Origin: Clostridium akagii DSM 12554
GTDB taxonomy: Bacteria; Bacillota; Clostridia; Clostridiales; Clostridiaceae
DNA: 64,000 nt
Assembly (NCBI RefSeq): GCF_000686725.1
Contig: NZ_JMLK01000016.1
Coordinates: forward strand, 1-64,000
Direction of reading: 5' to 3'
Of the stretch, positions 38,266 to 45,541 are shown in pieces. The position numbers were made by a program, and so were the translations under genes. Every line of letters begins with the position of its first letter. The stretch's first letter is position 1. The notes under the pieces were generated by a model. The model ran no database searches. It was not told the DNA's origin and saw only the letters and a list, made by a program, of their open reading frames with translations.

Positions 38266-38619
38266 CTATAGTTTATTAAAAGCCTTTAGTAATGTTTCCT
38301 CATTAAATGGCTTTATTACAAATCCAGTTGCACCAGTCATCACGGCTTCTCTTACAATACTTTCTTGTCCCATTGAAGATATCATCATAACTTTTACATT
38401 TTTGTCCACATCTCTAATATGTTTTAATGCCTCTAAGCCGTCCATTACTGGCATTGTTATATCAAGTGTTATAATATCCGGTTTAAGTACCTTGTATTTT
38501 TCAACTGCTATAGCTCCATTTTCAGCTTCACCGACTATTTCAAATCCATTTTTTGCAAGCATAGTTTTTAAGGACATCCTCATAAATGCTGCATCATCTG
38601 TAATCAAAACTTTTTTCAT
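38266..38619 (-). CDS. cheY: CheY response regulator, first gene of operon B
   Basis: A 117-residue single-domain receiver with DD at 8-9, phosphoacceptor Asp53 (TLDITMPVMDG), switch Ser in MISSMG and Lys in VIKPF. The start is ATG at 38619; AGAGGAG lies upstream, and a preceding ATG at 38628 overlaps that site. It is the first intact gene downstream of the promoter at 38774-38802. The tail of a tetR copy (38634-38681) lies directly upstream, just as tetR precedes cheY in operon A. Confidence 0.95.
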   Translation of the reverse strand: MKKVLITDDAAFMRMSLKTMLAKNGFEIVGEAENGAIAVEKYKVLKPDIITLDITMPVMDGLEALKHIRDVDKNVKVMMISSMGQESIVREAVMTGATGFVIKPFNEETLLKAFNKL

Positions 38620-38633
38620 AAGTCCCATCTCCT

Positions 38634-38681
38634 CTAAAATTTTTTTATATTTTCAACTGCTAAGAGAATTTACCCATTAAC
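38634..38681 (-). pseudogene. Sixteen-codon tail of a deleted tetR copy
   Basis: In frame on the minus strand this reads V-N-G-stop-I-L-L-A-V-E-N-I-K-K-F-stop. The intact TetR at 47993-48571 ends V-K-Q-R-I-I-L-A-V-D-N-I-I-K-F-stop, and both stop codons are followed directly by the cheY ribosome binding site. The match covers 11 of 15 positions, with an internal stop in this copy, and it ends abruptly upstream. Operon B therefore once carried the same tetR-cheY junction. Confidence 0.75.
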
Positions 38682-38773
38682 AGCCCTCCTTATTCAATGT
38701 TTTTTAGGAAAAGAAAGTGGAAAATGATATGTATTCTCGCATAATATACCTATAATTTAGTAATCATTAACTC

Positions 38774-38802
38774 ATAGTACAATATAATTTTGCACAAATC
38801 AA
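38774..38802 (-). promoter_or_regulatory. Candidate sigma-A promoter of chemosensory operon B
   Basis: On the minus strand TTGATT (38802-38797) and TACTAT (38779-38774) are separated by 17 bases. The start would be near 38767, about 150 bases before the cheY ATG, upstream of the tetR remnant. The stretch 38620-38940 otherwise holds only that remnant and the palindrome at 38879-38905. Confidence 0.4.
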
Positions 38803-38878
38803 CATATTATGTGTTATTTTTTATAATATTGTATATTTTCTTTGAAAATTATAAATTTAGCTTAATTCTAAATTCAAT

Positions 38879-38905
38879 ATATTTTACATAAACAATGTAA
38901 AATAT
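38879..38905. promoter_or_regulatory. Palindrome upstream of operon B promoter
   Basis: Arms ATATTTTACAT and ATGTAAAATAT are separated by five bases, about 77 bases upstream of the -35 of operon B and just past the terminator of operon A. It may be a regulator site. It differs from the TetR-linked palindrome at 48585-48608. Confidence 0.35.
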
Positions 38906-38940
38906 TCTAATTATTATTTAAAACATACCTCAAAAAGTCA

Positions 38941-38978
38941 AAAAACTCGCTTCTAAAATACTTAGAAAACGAGTTTTT
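38941..38978. terminator. Terminator closing chemosensory operon A
   Basis: Stem AAAAACTCG-x-TTCTAA / TTAGAA-x-x-CGAGTTTTT around a five-base loop, with runs of A and T outside, 22 bases after the receiver gene that ends at 39001. It separates operon A from the promoter region of operon B. Confidence 0.8.
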
Positions 38979-39000
38979 AATATGGCAACTATTCCATATA

Positions 39001-39396
39001 TTATTCTATTAGCCCTAAATTTTTCATGACCATAACGAATTTTTCAGTTTCAATTGGCTTCCAAGCATATGCTTCACACCCTTCGTCATATGCACTCAAT
39101 ACCGTATCTTTGTCGTTTAATGCTGTGGTCATAATTATTTTAACTTTTTCATCTCCCTCAATGCCCTTTTGTTTTTCAATATCCCTAATGGACTTAAGAG
39201 CCTTCATTCCATCGAGTCTTGGCATCATAATATCAAGACAAATCAAATCATATACATTATCTTCATTTGTTGCATTTATGTAGGAATCTATTGCTTCTAT
39301 ACCATCAACAACAACGTCACATTCCCCATATTTAGAAAGAAATTTTTTCATAAATAATCTGCTGGCAAAATCATCTTCCGCTATTAATATTCTCAT
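39001..39396 (-). CDS. Stand-alone receiver (CheY-like), last gene of operon A
   Basis: A 131-residue single receiver domain, more distant from the two CheY copies than they are from each other. Visible are DD in IAEDDFASR (7-9), phosphoacceptor Asp in ICLDIMMPRLDG (near 58), Thr in IMTTA and Lys in AWKPIE (Trp before Lys is typical of this subgroup). No output domain is present. The start is ATG at 39396 after AAGGGTGTG; a longer frame to 39486 overlaps the kinase gene and is rejected. It follows the PAS kinase by 13 bases and is its probable partner. Confidence 0.9.
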   Translation of the reverse strand: MRILIAEDDFASRLFMKKFLSKYGECDVVVDGIEAIDSYINATNEDNVYDLICLDIMMPRLDGMKALKSIRDIEKQKGIEGDEKVKIIMTTALNDKDTVLSAYDEGCEAYAWKPIETEKFVMVMKNLGLIE

Positions 39397-39409
39397 TAAT
39401 ATCACACCC

Positions 39410-40564
39410 TTATTTATATTTTTCTTTTGGAATTTCAATATAAAAGCAAGTTCCTTCATTTTTATTTGAAGTAAAGCCAACATCACCTTTTAGATATTTC
39501 TCACCTAGAAGCTTCATACTGTATGTACCTAGTCCCCTAATATTTGCTTTAGTTGAAAAAGCACGCTTGAAAATATTTTTTTGTACTTCTTCACTAATGT
39601 AGCTACCATTTTTCACCCAATATTTTAAACTTCCATTGCTAATTTCATTACATCCAATAGTAACCACTCCATTTATATCTGTAGCTTCAAGGGCATTTTT
39701 AATCATGTTTCCTACTACTCTCTTTAATAAAGTAATATCATTTTTCATATTTATGCTTATAGAATCTTCATCTATATTAATTATCTTATTTATTGAATTA
39801 CTATAGCCCTTATAAAGCTTTTTTAATGTAATTAATACTTCTTTAGAATTAAAATCTTCCATTGCAATAAAAAGTTCATTATTTTCAGCAGCTAAAATCT
39901 GCTTTTGAGATTGTATTTCATCTATGAGTCCTTCAAATAGCCCTTCAACCTGAATAATTTGATTTTCGTAAGTTGAAGGAATTTCATCCTTTAATAGGTT
40001 AAGTATTCCTTTTAAAGCCCCTGCAGTATTTATTACATCATGAAAAAATATTTTTTCCATAGTTCTTCTAATAACAGAGTCCGTGGCATCAATAAAAGAA
40101 ACTAGATGGAATATTTCATCATTTATTTCTATAGGTGCAACCTTTTCAAATAGGTTAAGTGGTGTATCAAACCCATCTATTTTTCTAATTATTGAAATTT
40201 CATCTTCAAATTCTTCATTTACTATAATTGATTTTAGTACAATATTATCTGCGCTACAATTTTTGCAGGCAGATGCTGTTCCACATCCACACTGGTTTTT
40301 AAAAGCATGAATACAACTTAAAGTCTCACCTAGTGTTTTGCCTAAAATTTGTGATATACTATTTATGTTTATTAGTTTTAAATAGGTTTTATTTGCATAA
40401 ACAACTTGTCTACAGGAATTCAATATAATTATGAAAATGTTCAAAGAGTCAAATGCTTTAAGATAAGGTTCGTTAAGATTAAAATTTTCAGCCTGCTTTT
40501 TTATACTGCTAATATCCAGCCTTTTTGCTAGATTACTAAAATTTTCTAAACGTTTTACATCCAT
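39410..40564 (-). CDS. PAS-type soluble sensor kinase with Cys-rich motif, in operon A
   Basis: A 384-residue protein without membrane spans. An N-terminal PAS domain (about 40-165) contains the cysteine cluster C-x6-C-G-C-G-T-x3-C-x2-C (NQCGCGTASACKNCSA at about 88-103), a motif known from PAS kinases of anaerobes and suited to bind metal, haem or an iron-sulphur centre. A phosphoacceptor helix FFHDVINTAGALKG (His near 174) and an HATPase follow (N-box GNMIKNALEA, G-box STKANIRGLGTYS). The start is ATG at 40564 because GGAGGAG precedes it; the ATG at 40576 lies upstream of that site. It could add a redox or gas input to the chemosensory operon, passing phosphate to the receiver at 39001-39396. 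That role is inferred from position. Confidence 0.85.
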   Translation of the reverse strand: MDVKRLENFSNLAKRLDISSIKKQAENFNLNEPYLKAFDSLNIFIIILNSCRQVVYANKTYLKLININSISQILGKTLGETLSCIHAFKNQCGCGTASACKNCSADNIVLKSIIVNEEFEDEISIIRKIDGFDTPLNLFEKVAPIEINDEIFHLVSFIDATDSVIRRTMEKIFFHDVINTAGALKGILNLLKDEIPSTYENQIIQVEGLFEGLIDEIQSQKQILAAENNELFIAMEDFNSKEVLITLKKLYKGYSNSINKIINIDEDSISINMKNDITLLKRVVGNMIKNALEATDINGVVTIGCNEISNGSLKYWVKNGSYISEEVQKNIFKRAFSTKANIRGLGTYSMKLLGEKYLKGDVGFTSNKNEGTCFYIEIPKEKYK

Positions 40565-40585
40565 TAGCTCCTCCATTCTGCCCAG

Positions 40586-41623
40586 CTATTTTTTATCCTC
40601 TAGAATAGAATAAATTAATTTTGGAATGCTTGCCAAGGGCACTTGTTTCATAACACCACCAATGTCATAAGCAACTTTAGGCATACCATAAACTACACTA
40701 GATTGCTCATCCTGCCCAATAGTATAAGCACCTTTTTCTTTCATTTTCATAAGTCCTTTTGCTCCATCGTAGCCCATTCCTGTTAATATGACTCCAATAG
40801 CATTACTTCCTGCCCTCTCCGCCACTGAATTAAACAGTACATCCACTGAAGGGCAGTGACCATTTACCTTTGCACCGGTAGAACATTCTACATAATAATT
40901 TGTTCCCCGCTTTGTTAACTCCATGTGCTTATCACCTGGCGCAATAAGAATTATCCCTGGAAGTACTATATCTCCCGTTTTAGCTTCTTTTACTTCCATT
41001 GGGCATAAATTGTTTAATCTGTCAGCATACATTTTTGTAAATACAGGTGGCATATGTTGTGTTATAACAACGCCTGGCATATCTATTGGGAATCCTTTAA
41101 CTACTTCAAGAATAGCCTGAGTCCCTCCCGTTGATGCACCAATAGCAATTATTGTGTTACTCTTTCTTGCATTAATTTTATTTATGTGTCTCTCATTTGG
41201 GATATCTTTTTTAAGTTGACCTACCTTAGCCATGGATGCAATTTTCACTTTTATAATTAATTCGTTTATAAAAACTTCCTTACTAGTGCCAGTCACTGAA
41301 TTTATTTTTGTAACAAAGTCCACGGCTCCTGCATTTAATGCATCAAAAACGTTATCACTTACTGCACTTACTACCACAACGGGTATAGGATATTGAGGCA
41401 TAAGTCTTTTTAAGAACTCAATTCCATTCATCTTTGGCATTTCTACATCTAAAGTCATAACATCTGGCTCAAGTTCTATTATTTTGTCTCGTGCTTCAAA
41501 GGCATCTGCCGCAGTTCCAACTACTTCTATGCCACGATCTAGTGCTATACCTCTAGCGATTGTTTCCCTAAAAAGTAATGAATCATCAACAATTAATACC
41601 CTTACTTTTTTTGTTATACTCAT
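40586..41623 (-). CDS. cheB: CheB-type receptor methylesterase/response regulator (operon A)
   Basis: A 345-residue protein, the same length as the operon B copy. The receiver has DD at 13-14 and Asp59 (MTLDVEMPKM). The methylesterase has GASTGG (Ser near 168), QHMPP (His near 195) and GMGYDGAKG (Asp near 290). The core regions are almost identical to 29880-30917; most differences lie in the interdomain linker (about 140-160) and surface loops. GGATAG precedes the ATG, six bases after the cheR stop, so translation is coupled to cheR. Confidence 0.95.
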   Translation of the reverse strand: MSITKKVRVLIVDDSLLFRETIARGIALDRGIEVVGTAADAFEARDKIIELEPDVMTLDVEMPKMNGIEFLKRLMPQYPIPVVVVSAVSDNVFDALNAGAVDFVTKINSVTGTSKEVFINELIIKVKIASMAKVGQLKKDIPNERHINKINARKSNTIIAIGASTGGTQAILEVVKGFPIDMPGVVITQHMPPVFTKMYADRLNNLCPMEVKEAKTGDIVLPGIILIAPGDKHMELTKRGTNYYVECSTGAKVNGHCPSVDVLFNSVAERAGSNAIGVILTGMGYDGAKGLMKMKEKGAYTIGQDEQSSVVYGMPKVAYDIGGVMKQVPLASIPKLIYSILEDKK

Positions 41624-41629
41624 ATTCCA

Positions 41630-42442
41630 CTATCCTTTCCTATAAACCGCAGGCATAATATAATCGTACTTAGTCTCATTCTTATCTATTGATTCAGAAT
41701 GACCTATAAAAAGATATCCGCCCGGTTCAGTGATGTCGTAAAATTTATTTATTAATTCCACCTTTGTTTTTGGCTCAAAGTATATCATCACATTCCTGCA
41801 AAATATAACATGGAACTTTTTTTTAAAAGGGAATATTTCAGTCATTAAATTAAAATCCCTGTATATTATCTCGTTTCTAATTTCTTCACAAATTTCATAG
41901 TTTTCACCATCAATTTTGTTAAAATAATTTAATAACCAATACTTAGGTATAGTGTTTACTGCTTCTCCAGAATAAACTCCATTTTTTGCTTCATCTAATA
42001 CTTTTTTAGATATATCAGTGGCTAGTATCTTTGTATTCCACATATCCTTTTGATTTCCAAAATAATCTTTAATTATCATAGCTAAAGTATATGGTTCTTC
42101 ACCACTAGAACAACCTGCACTCCAAATTCTTAAATCTTTATTTTTAGAGTTTTCCTCTAAATATGGAACTACTGTATCCCTAAAGTATTTAAAATGATCT
42201 GCTTCTCTCATAAAATAAGTATGGTTAGTAGTAAGTTTATTTATCAGAATACTGATTTCATTTCCAGAAGTATCCTTAAATACAAATTTTAGGTAATCAG
42301 AAAAATTGCTAAATCCCTTTTCCATAATCATATTACTAAGTCTGCCTTCAATAAGGACTTTTTTTTCTGTTAGATTTATTCCATAATTTTTTTTCATATA
42401 TGCAGTAAGTTCTTTAAATTCACTAATCTTTATATTTATCAT
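41630..42442 (-). CDS. cheR: CheR-type receptor methyltransferase (operon A)
   Basis: A 270-residue receptor glutamate methyltransferase with IWSAGCSSGEEPYTLAMI near 105-120, KILATDISK near 140 and FCRNVMIYFEPKTK near 220. It is close to the operon B copy along the whole length (about three quarters identical by eye). AAAGGTGA precedes the ATG. In this operon cheR and cheB are adjacent, whereas in operon B a receptor gene separates them. Confidence 0.95.
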   Translation of the reverse strand: MINIKISEFKELTAYMKKNYGINLTEKKVLIEGRLSNMIMEKGFSNFSDYLKFVFKDTSGNEISILINKLTTNHTYFMREADHFKYFRDTVVPYLEENSKNKDLRIWSAGCSSGEEPYTLAMIIKDYFGNQKDMWNTKILATDISKKVLDEAKNGVYSGEAVNTIPKYWLLNYFNKIDGENYEICEEIRNEIIYRDFNLMTEIFPFKKKFHVIFCRNVMIYFEPKTKVELINKFYDITEPGGYLFIGHSESIDKNETKYDYIMPAVYRKG

Positions 42443-42518
42443 ATTTTCACCTTTAACTTTTTATATTAGACCATGATACTTAATAAAACTAAGCATTATG
42501 GTCTTAATAAATTTTTTC

Positions 42519-45008
42519 TTAGTATTTTCCAAAATCATTATTACTTAATGATATTCTTGGTTTGTTTTTATTCTTTGTAGCCTCTGCACTACTCGAAAAT
42601 CTATTTTTAGTTGCATTATTTTGAGCTCCTACTACTTCATTCATTGCTGAAACATAGTTACCTCTTTTTAGTTTAAATTTTCCAACCATATTTTTAAGCA
42701 TTGATGCTTGGCTTGATAGTTCTTCACTAGCTGCTGCACTTTGCTCTGCAGTTGCGGAGTTTGTCTGAACCACATCTGATACTTGCTCTATTCCTTTATT
42801 TATTTGATATATTGCGGTTGCCTGCTCATTTGACGCAGCTGCGATTTCCCCAACTAGTGTTGCTGCTTTAGTTACTCCTACAACTATTTGATCAAGGGAT
42901 TCTGCTGTATTATTTGCAATTTTTGTTCCAAACTCAACTTTTTTAATTGACCCTTCTATTAAATCTGTAGTTTCTTTAGCCGCATTTGCACTTCTTGCTG
43001 CAAGATTTCTTACTTCCTCTGCTACTACTGCAAACCCTTTACCATGTTGTCCTGCTCTTGCTGCCTCCACTGCAGCATTTAATGCTAATATGTTAGTTTG
43101 AAAAGCTATATCATCAATAACTTTGATTATTTTTGAAATATTTGATGAAGACTCATTGATTTCCTCCATGGATTTAAGCATATCTTTCATATGAGAATTT
43201 CCAAGTGTTGCTCCTTGTTTAGCATCAAGTGCTAGTTCATTTGCCTGACTTGCATTAACTGCATTCTGCTTTGTCTGAGCTGCCACTTCAGTGATTGAAG
43301 ATGTTAATTCTTCGATTGAACTTGCTTGTTCAGTGGTTCCTTGAGATAGTGCTTGACTTCCATCTGAAACCTGGTTTGATCCTGCTGAAACTTGATCTGC
43401 TGCATTATTAATTTCAGTAAATACTTCATTAAATGATTGAATTATAAGATTTAGTGCACCCTTAATTTGAGCAAAATCTCCTTTATACTCATTATTGATC
43501 GATAGTTCAAGATTTGAGTTTGACATTTGTTCTAAAACTTCTGAAATTTCAGTTACATAAGAAGCTAAAGAATCAATGGTGTCATTTAATGCATTTTTAA
43601 TATCTGCATGATCTCCTTTATAATCTCCTTTAACATGTACCTTAAGATTACCATTTGACACTTCTTCTAATACTGCCGCTGCTTCTTTAACAGGTTCTAT
43701 AACCGCATCTAATGTATTATTTATTCCTTCAACTATTTTTTTGTAATCTCCATTATGCTTGCTAGCATCTGCTCTAATAGAAAGTTTTCCCTCTAATGCA
43801 GCTTCAACTAGATTACCTGAATCTGAAACTAATAAATTAATGCTATCAATACATTGATTTAAATTGTTTTTTATTATGTTAAAGTCTCCATTATAGTTAT
43901 CTGTTATCTTTTCTGGTATTTTACCTTTACTTATTTTATCCACATAGTCTGAAGTTACATTAATAGGTATTACAAACGCATCTATCATTTCATTTATTCC
44001 TACTATAAGCTCTCCCCATCCGCCATTAAATAATGTAGCATTACCTCTTGTTTCAAGTTTACCATCTTGTGTTGCTTTTATAAGTTTGTTTGTTTCAACT
44101 AATAATTCTTTAATGGTTTTTACCATACCTATTATATTTTTGCCCAGCACATCTTTTTCTGATTTTACATTAACTGTAACCGTCAAATCACCGGCTGCTA
44201 TACTCTCCACTGCATTAACTTGCTCTTTAATGTTCTCTGTCATTTTTTTAAAAGCTATCATCAAAGTCCCAACTTCGTCCTTTGAAATATCATCTATTTC
44301 TACGTCAACATCTCCAAGTGTAAGTCTATCGGCATAATTCACTAATTTTTTTATAGGATTTACAATTATTTTTGAAATCACTAGCCCTAAAATTATTGAT
44401 AAGACTATAGCTATAATAATTATTATTGTTATGGTTATTATTGAATTACTCCCTGCTGCATCATTAATTGTTTCATTTGCATCCCCTTGATCCATATTTA
44501 ACTTAAAAGCTTTAGTAATACTTGCATCAAGTTGGCTAGTTAAAACTGCTGCTTCACCATTCATCAAAGCTAAAGCCGCATCAGTATTACCTGCATTTAT
44601 TAAAGTCCTAGTTTGGTCTTTAACAACAATATACTTTGTAATTGAGTCTTTCATAGTTTTCAAATTGGCCGTTTCTGCAGTAGATGAAATACCATTAGAA
44701 TAGGTTTGCACATTGTCTTGTAAATCTTGGAATACGGTATCAACATTATTACTAAATTTAACTTTAGCTTCTGGTGTTTTCGCTAGAGCCATGTCTCTTA
44801 GATTAACTCTTACCTTTAAAAAATCAATTTCAATTTGTGCAGCTGGCTTAAGTGGCAATAAGTTTTCATTATATATTTGGTTACTTCTGGTAATGATACC
44901 ATTAGTATTAACGATGGCAACAACGCCAACCACCGCACTCAATAAAGCTACAATAACAAATCCAATTAAAAGCTTAGTGGATATTTTTAAATTTTTATAA
45001 AATTTCAT
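42519..45008 (-). CDS. Chemoreceptor with the longest sensor-linked poly-HAMP chain, FGKY tail
   Basis: An 829-residue receptor, the only one in operon A. It has a span at about 12-32, a four-helix-type extracytoplasmic sensor (about 33-190; like 24461-26830), a second span, a canonical HAMP and about six more HAMP-like units (for example [83 protein letters not shown]). The signalling domain (about 535-760) has [20 protein letters not shown], and the tail ends in [11 protein letters not shown]. Parts resemble three different operon B receptors, which points to exchange of segments. Confidence 0.95.
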   Translation of the reverse strand: MKFYKNLKISTKLLIGFVIVALLSAVVGVVAIVNTNGIITRSNQIYNENLLPLKPAAQIEIDFLKVRVNLRDMALAKTPEAKVKFSNNVDTVFQDLQDNVQTYSNGISSTAETANLKTMKDSITKYIVVKDQTRTLINAGNTDAALALMNGEAAVLTSQLDASITKAFKLNMDQGDANETINDAAGSNSIITITIIIIIAIVLSIILGLVISKIIVNPIKKLVNYADRLTLGDVDVEIDDISKDEVGTLMIAFKKMTENIKEQVNAVESIAAGDLTVTVNVKSEKDVLGKNIIGMVKTIKELLVETNKLIKATQDGKLETRGNATLFNGGWGELIVGINEMIDAFVIPINVTSDYVDKISKGKIPEKITDNYNGDFNIIKNNLNQCIDSINLLVSDSGNLVEAALEGKLSIRADASKHNGDYKKIVEGINNTLDAVIEPVKEAAAVLEEVSNGNLKVHVKGDYKGDHADIKNALNDTIDSLASYVTEISEVLEQMSNSNLELSINNEYKGDFAQIKGALNLIIQSFNEVFTEINNAADQVSAGSNQVSDGSQALSQGTTEQASSIEELTSSITEVAAQTKQNAVNASQANELALDAKQGATLGNSHMKDMLKSMEEINESSSNISKIIKVIDDIAFQTNILALNAAVEAARAGQHGKGFAVVAEEVRNLAARSANAAKETTDLIEGSIKKVEFGTKIANNTAESLDQIVVGVTKAATLVGEIAAASNEQATAIYQINKGIEQVSDVVQTNSATAEQSAAASEELSSQASMLKNMVGKFKLKRGNYVSAMNEVVGAQNNATKNRFSSSAEATKNKNKPRISLSNNDFGKY

Positions 45009-45023
45009 TTAATAATCCCCCTT

Positions 45024-45518
45024 TTATACTAGTTCAGTAATTTTGTCTAATTCCTCATCATTAAGCAATTTGTCACAATCAAGTAGAAGCTTGATTTCGC
45101 TCCCAACCTTTCCTATTCCCCTAACATAGCGATTATGAAAACCAGTTTTTATATCTGGTGGAGGTACAATATTGCTGTCCTCTATAGTAATAACTTCAGC
45201 CACATTATCCACAATGAGCCCCACAGAAGTTGCCTTTATGTCTATTACAACTATACATGTTCTATCATTATAAACTTTTGCCTCTTTTTTAAACCTGAGC
45301 CTTACATCAATTACTGGAATTATTTTTCCCCTGAGATTTATTATTCCTTTCACATAATCAGGAAGTTCAGGTACTTCCGTTATATCCTGTATCCCTATTA
45401 TTTCTGTAACAAACTTAATTTCAATGCCATAGGCCTCCTTGCCAACAGAGAATGTAAGAAATTTTCCCCTTTGAGTATCCTCAGAAGTTTCCATGACTTC
45501 ATCCAATATTTCTTCCAT
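45024..45518 (-). CDS. cheW: CheW adaptor (operon A)
   Basis: A 164-residue single CheW domain (FSVGKEAYGIEIKFVTEII, then VKGIINLRGKIIPVIDVRLRF) linking the receptor to CheA. It begins 23 bases after cheA and is followed after 15 bases by the receptor gene, the same spacing as in operon B. It is nearly identical to 35638-36132. Confidence 0.96.
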   Translation of the reverse strand: MEEILDEVMETSEDTQRGKFLTFSVGKEAYGIEIKFVTEIIGIQDITEVPELPDYVKGIINLRGKIIPVIDVRLRFKKEAKVYNDRTCIVVIDIKATSVGLIVDNVAEVITIEDSNIVPPPDIKTGFHNRYVRGIGKVGSEIKLLLDCDKLLNDEELDKITELV

Positions 45519-45541
45519 CTTATTACCACCCTTCCTTTGCT

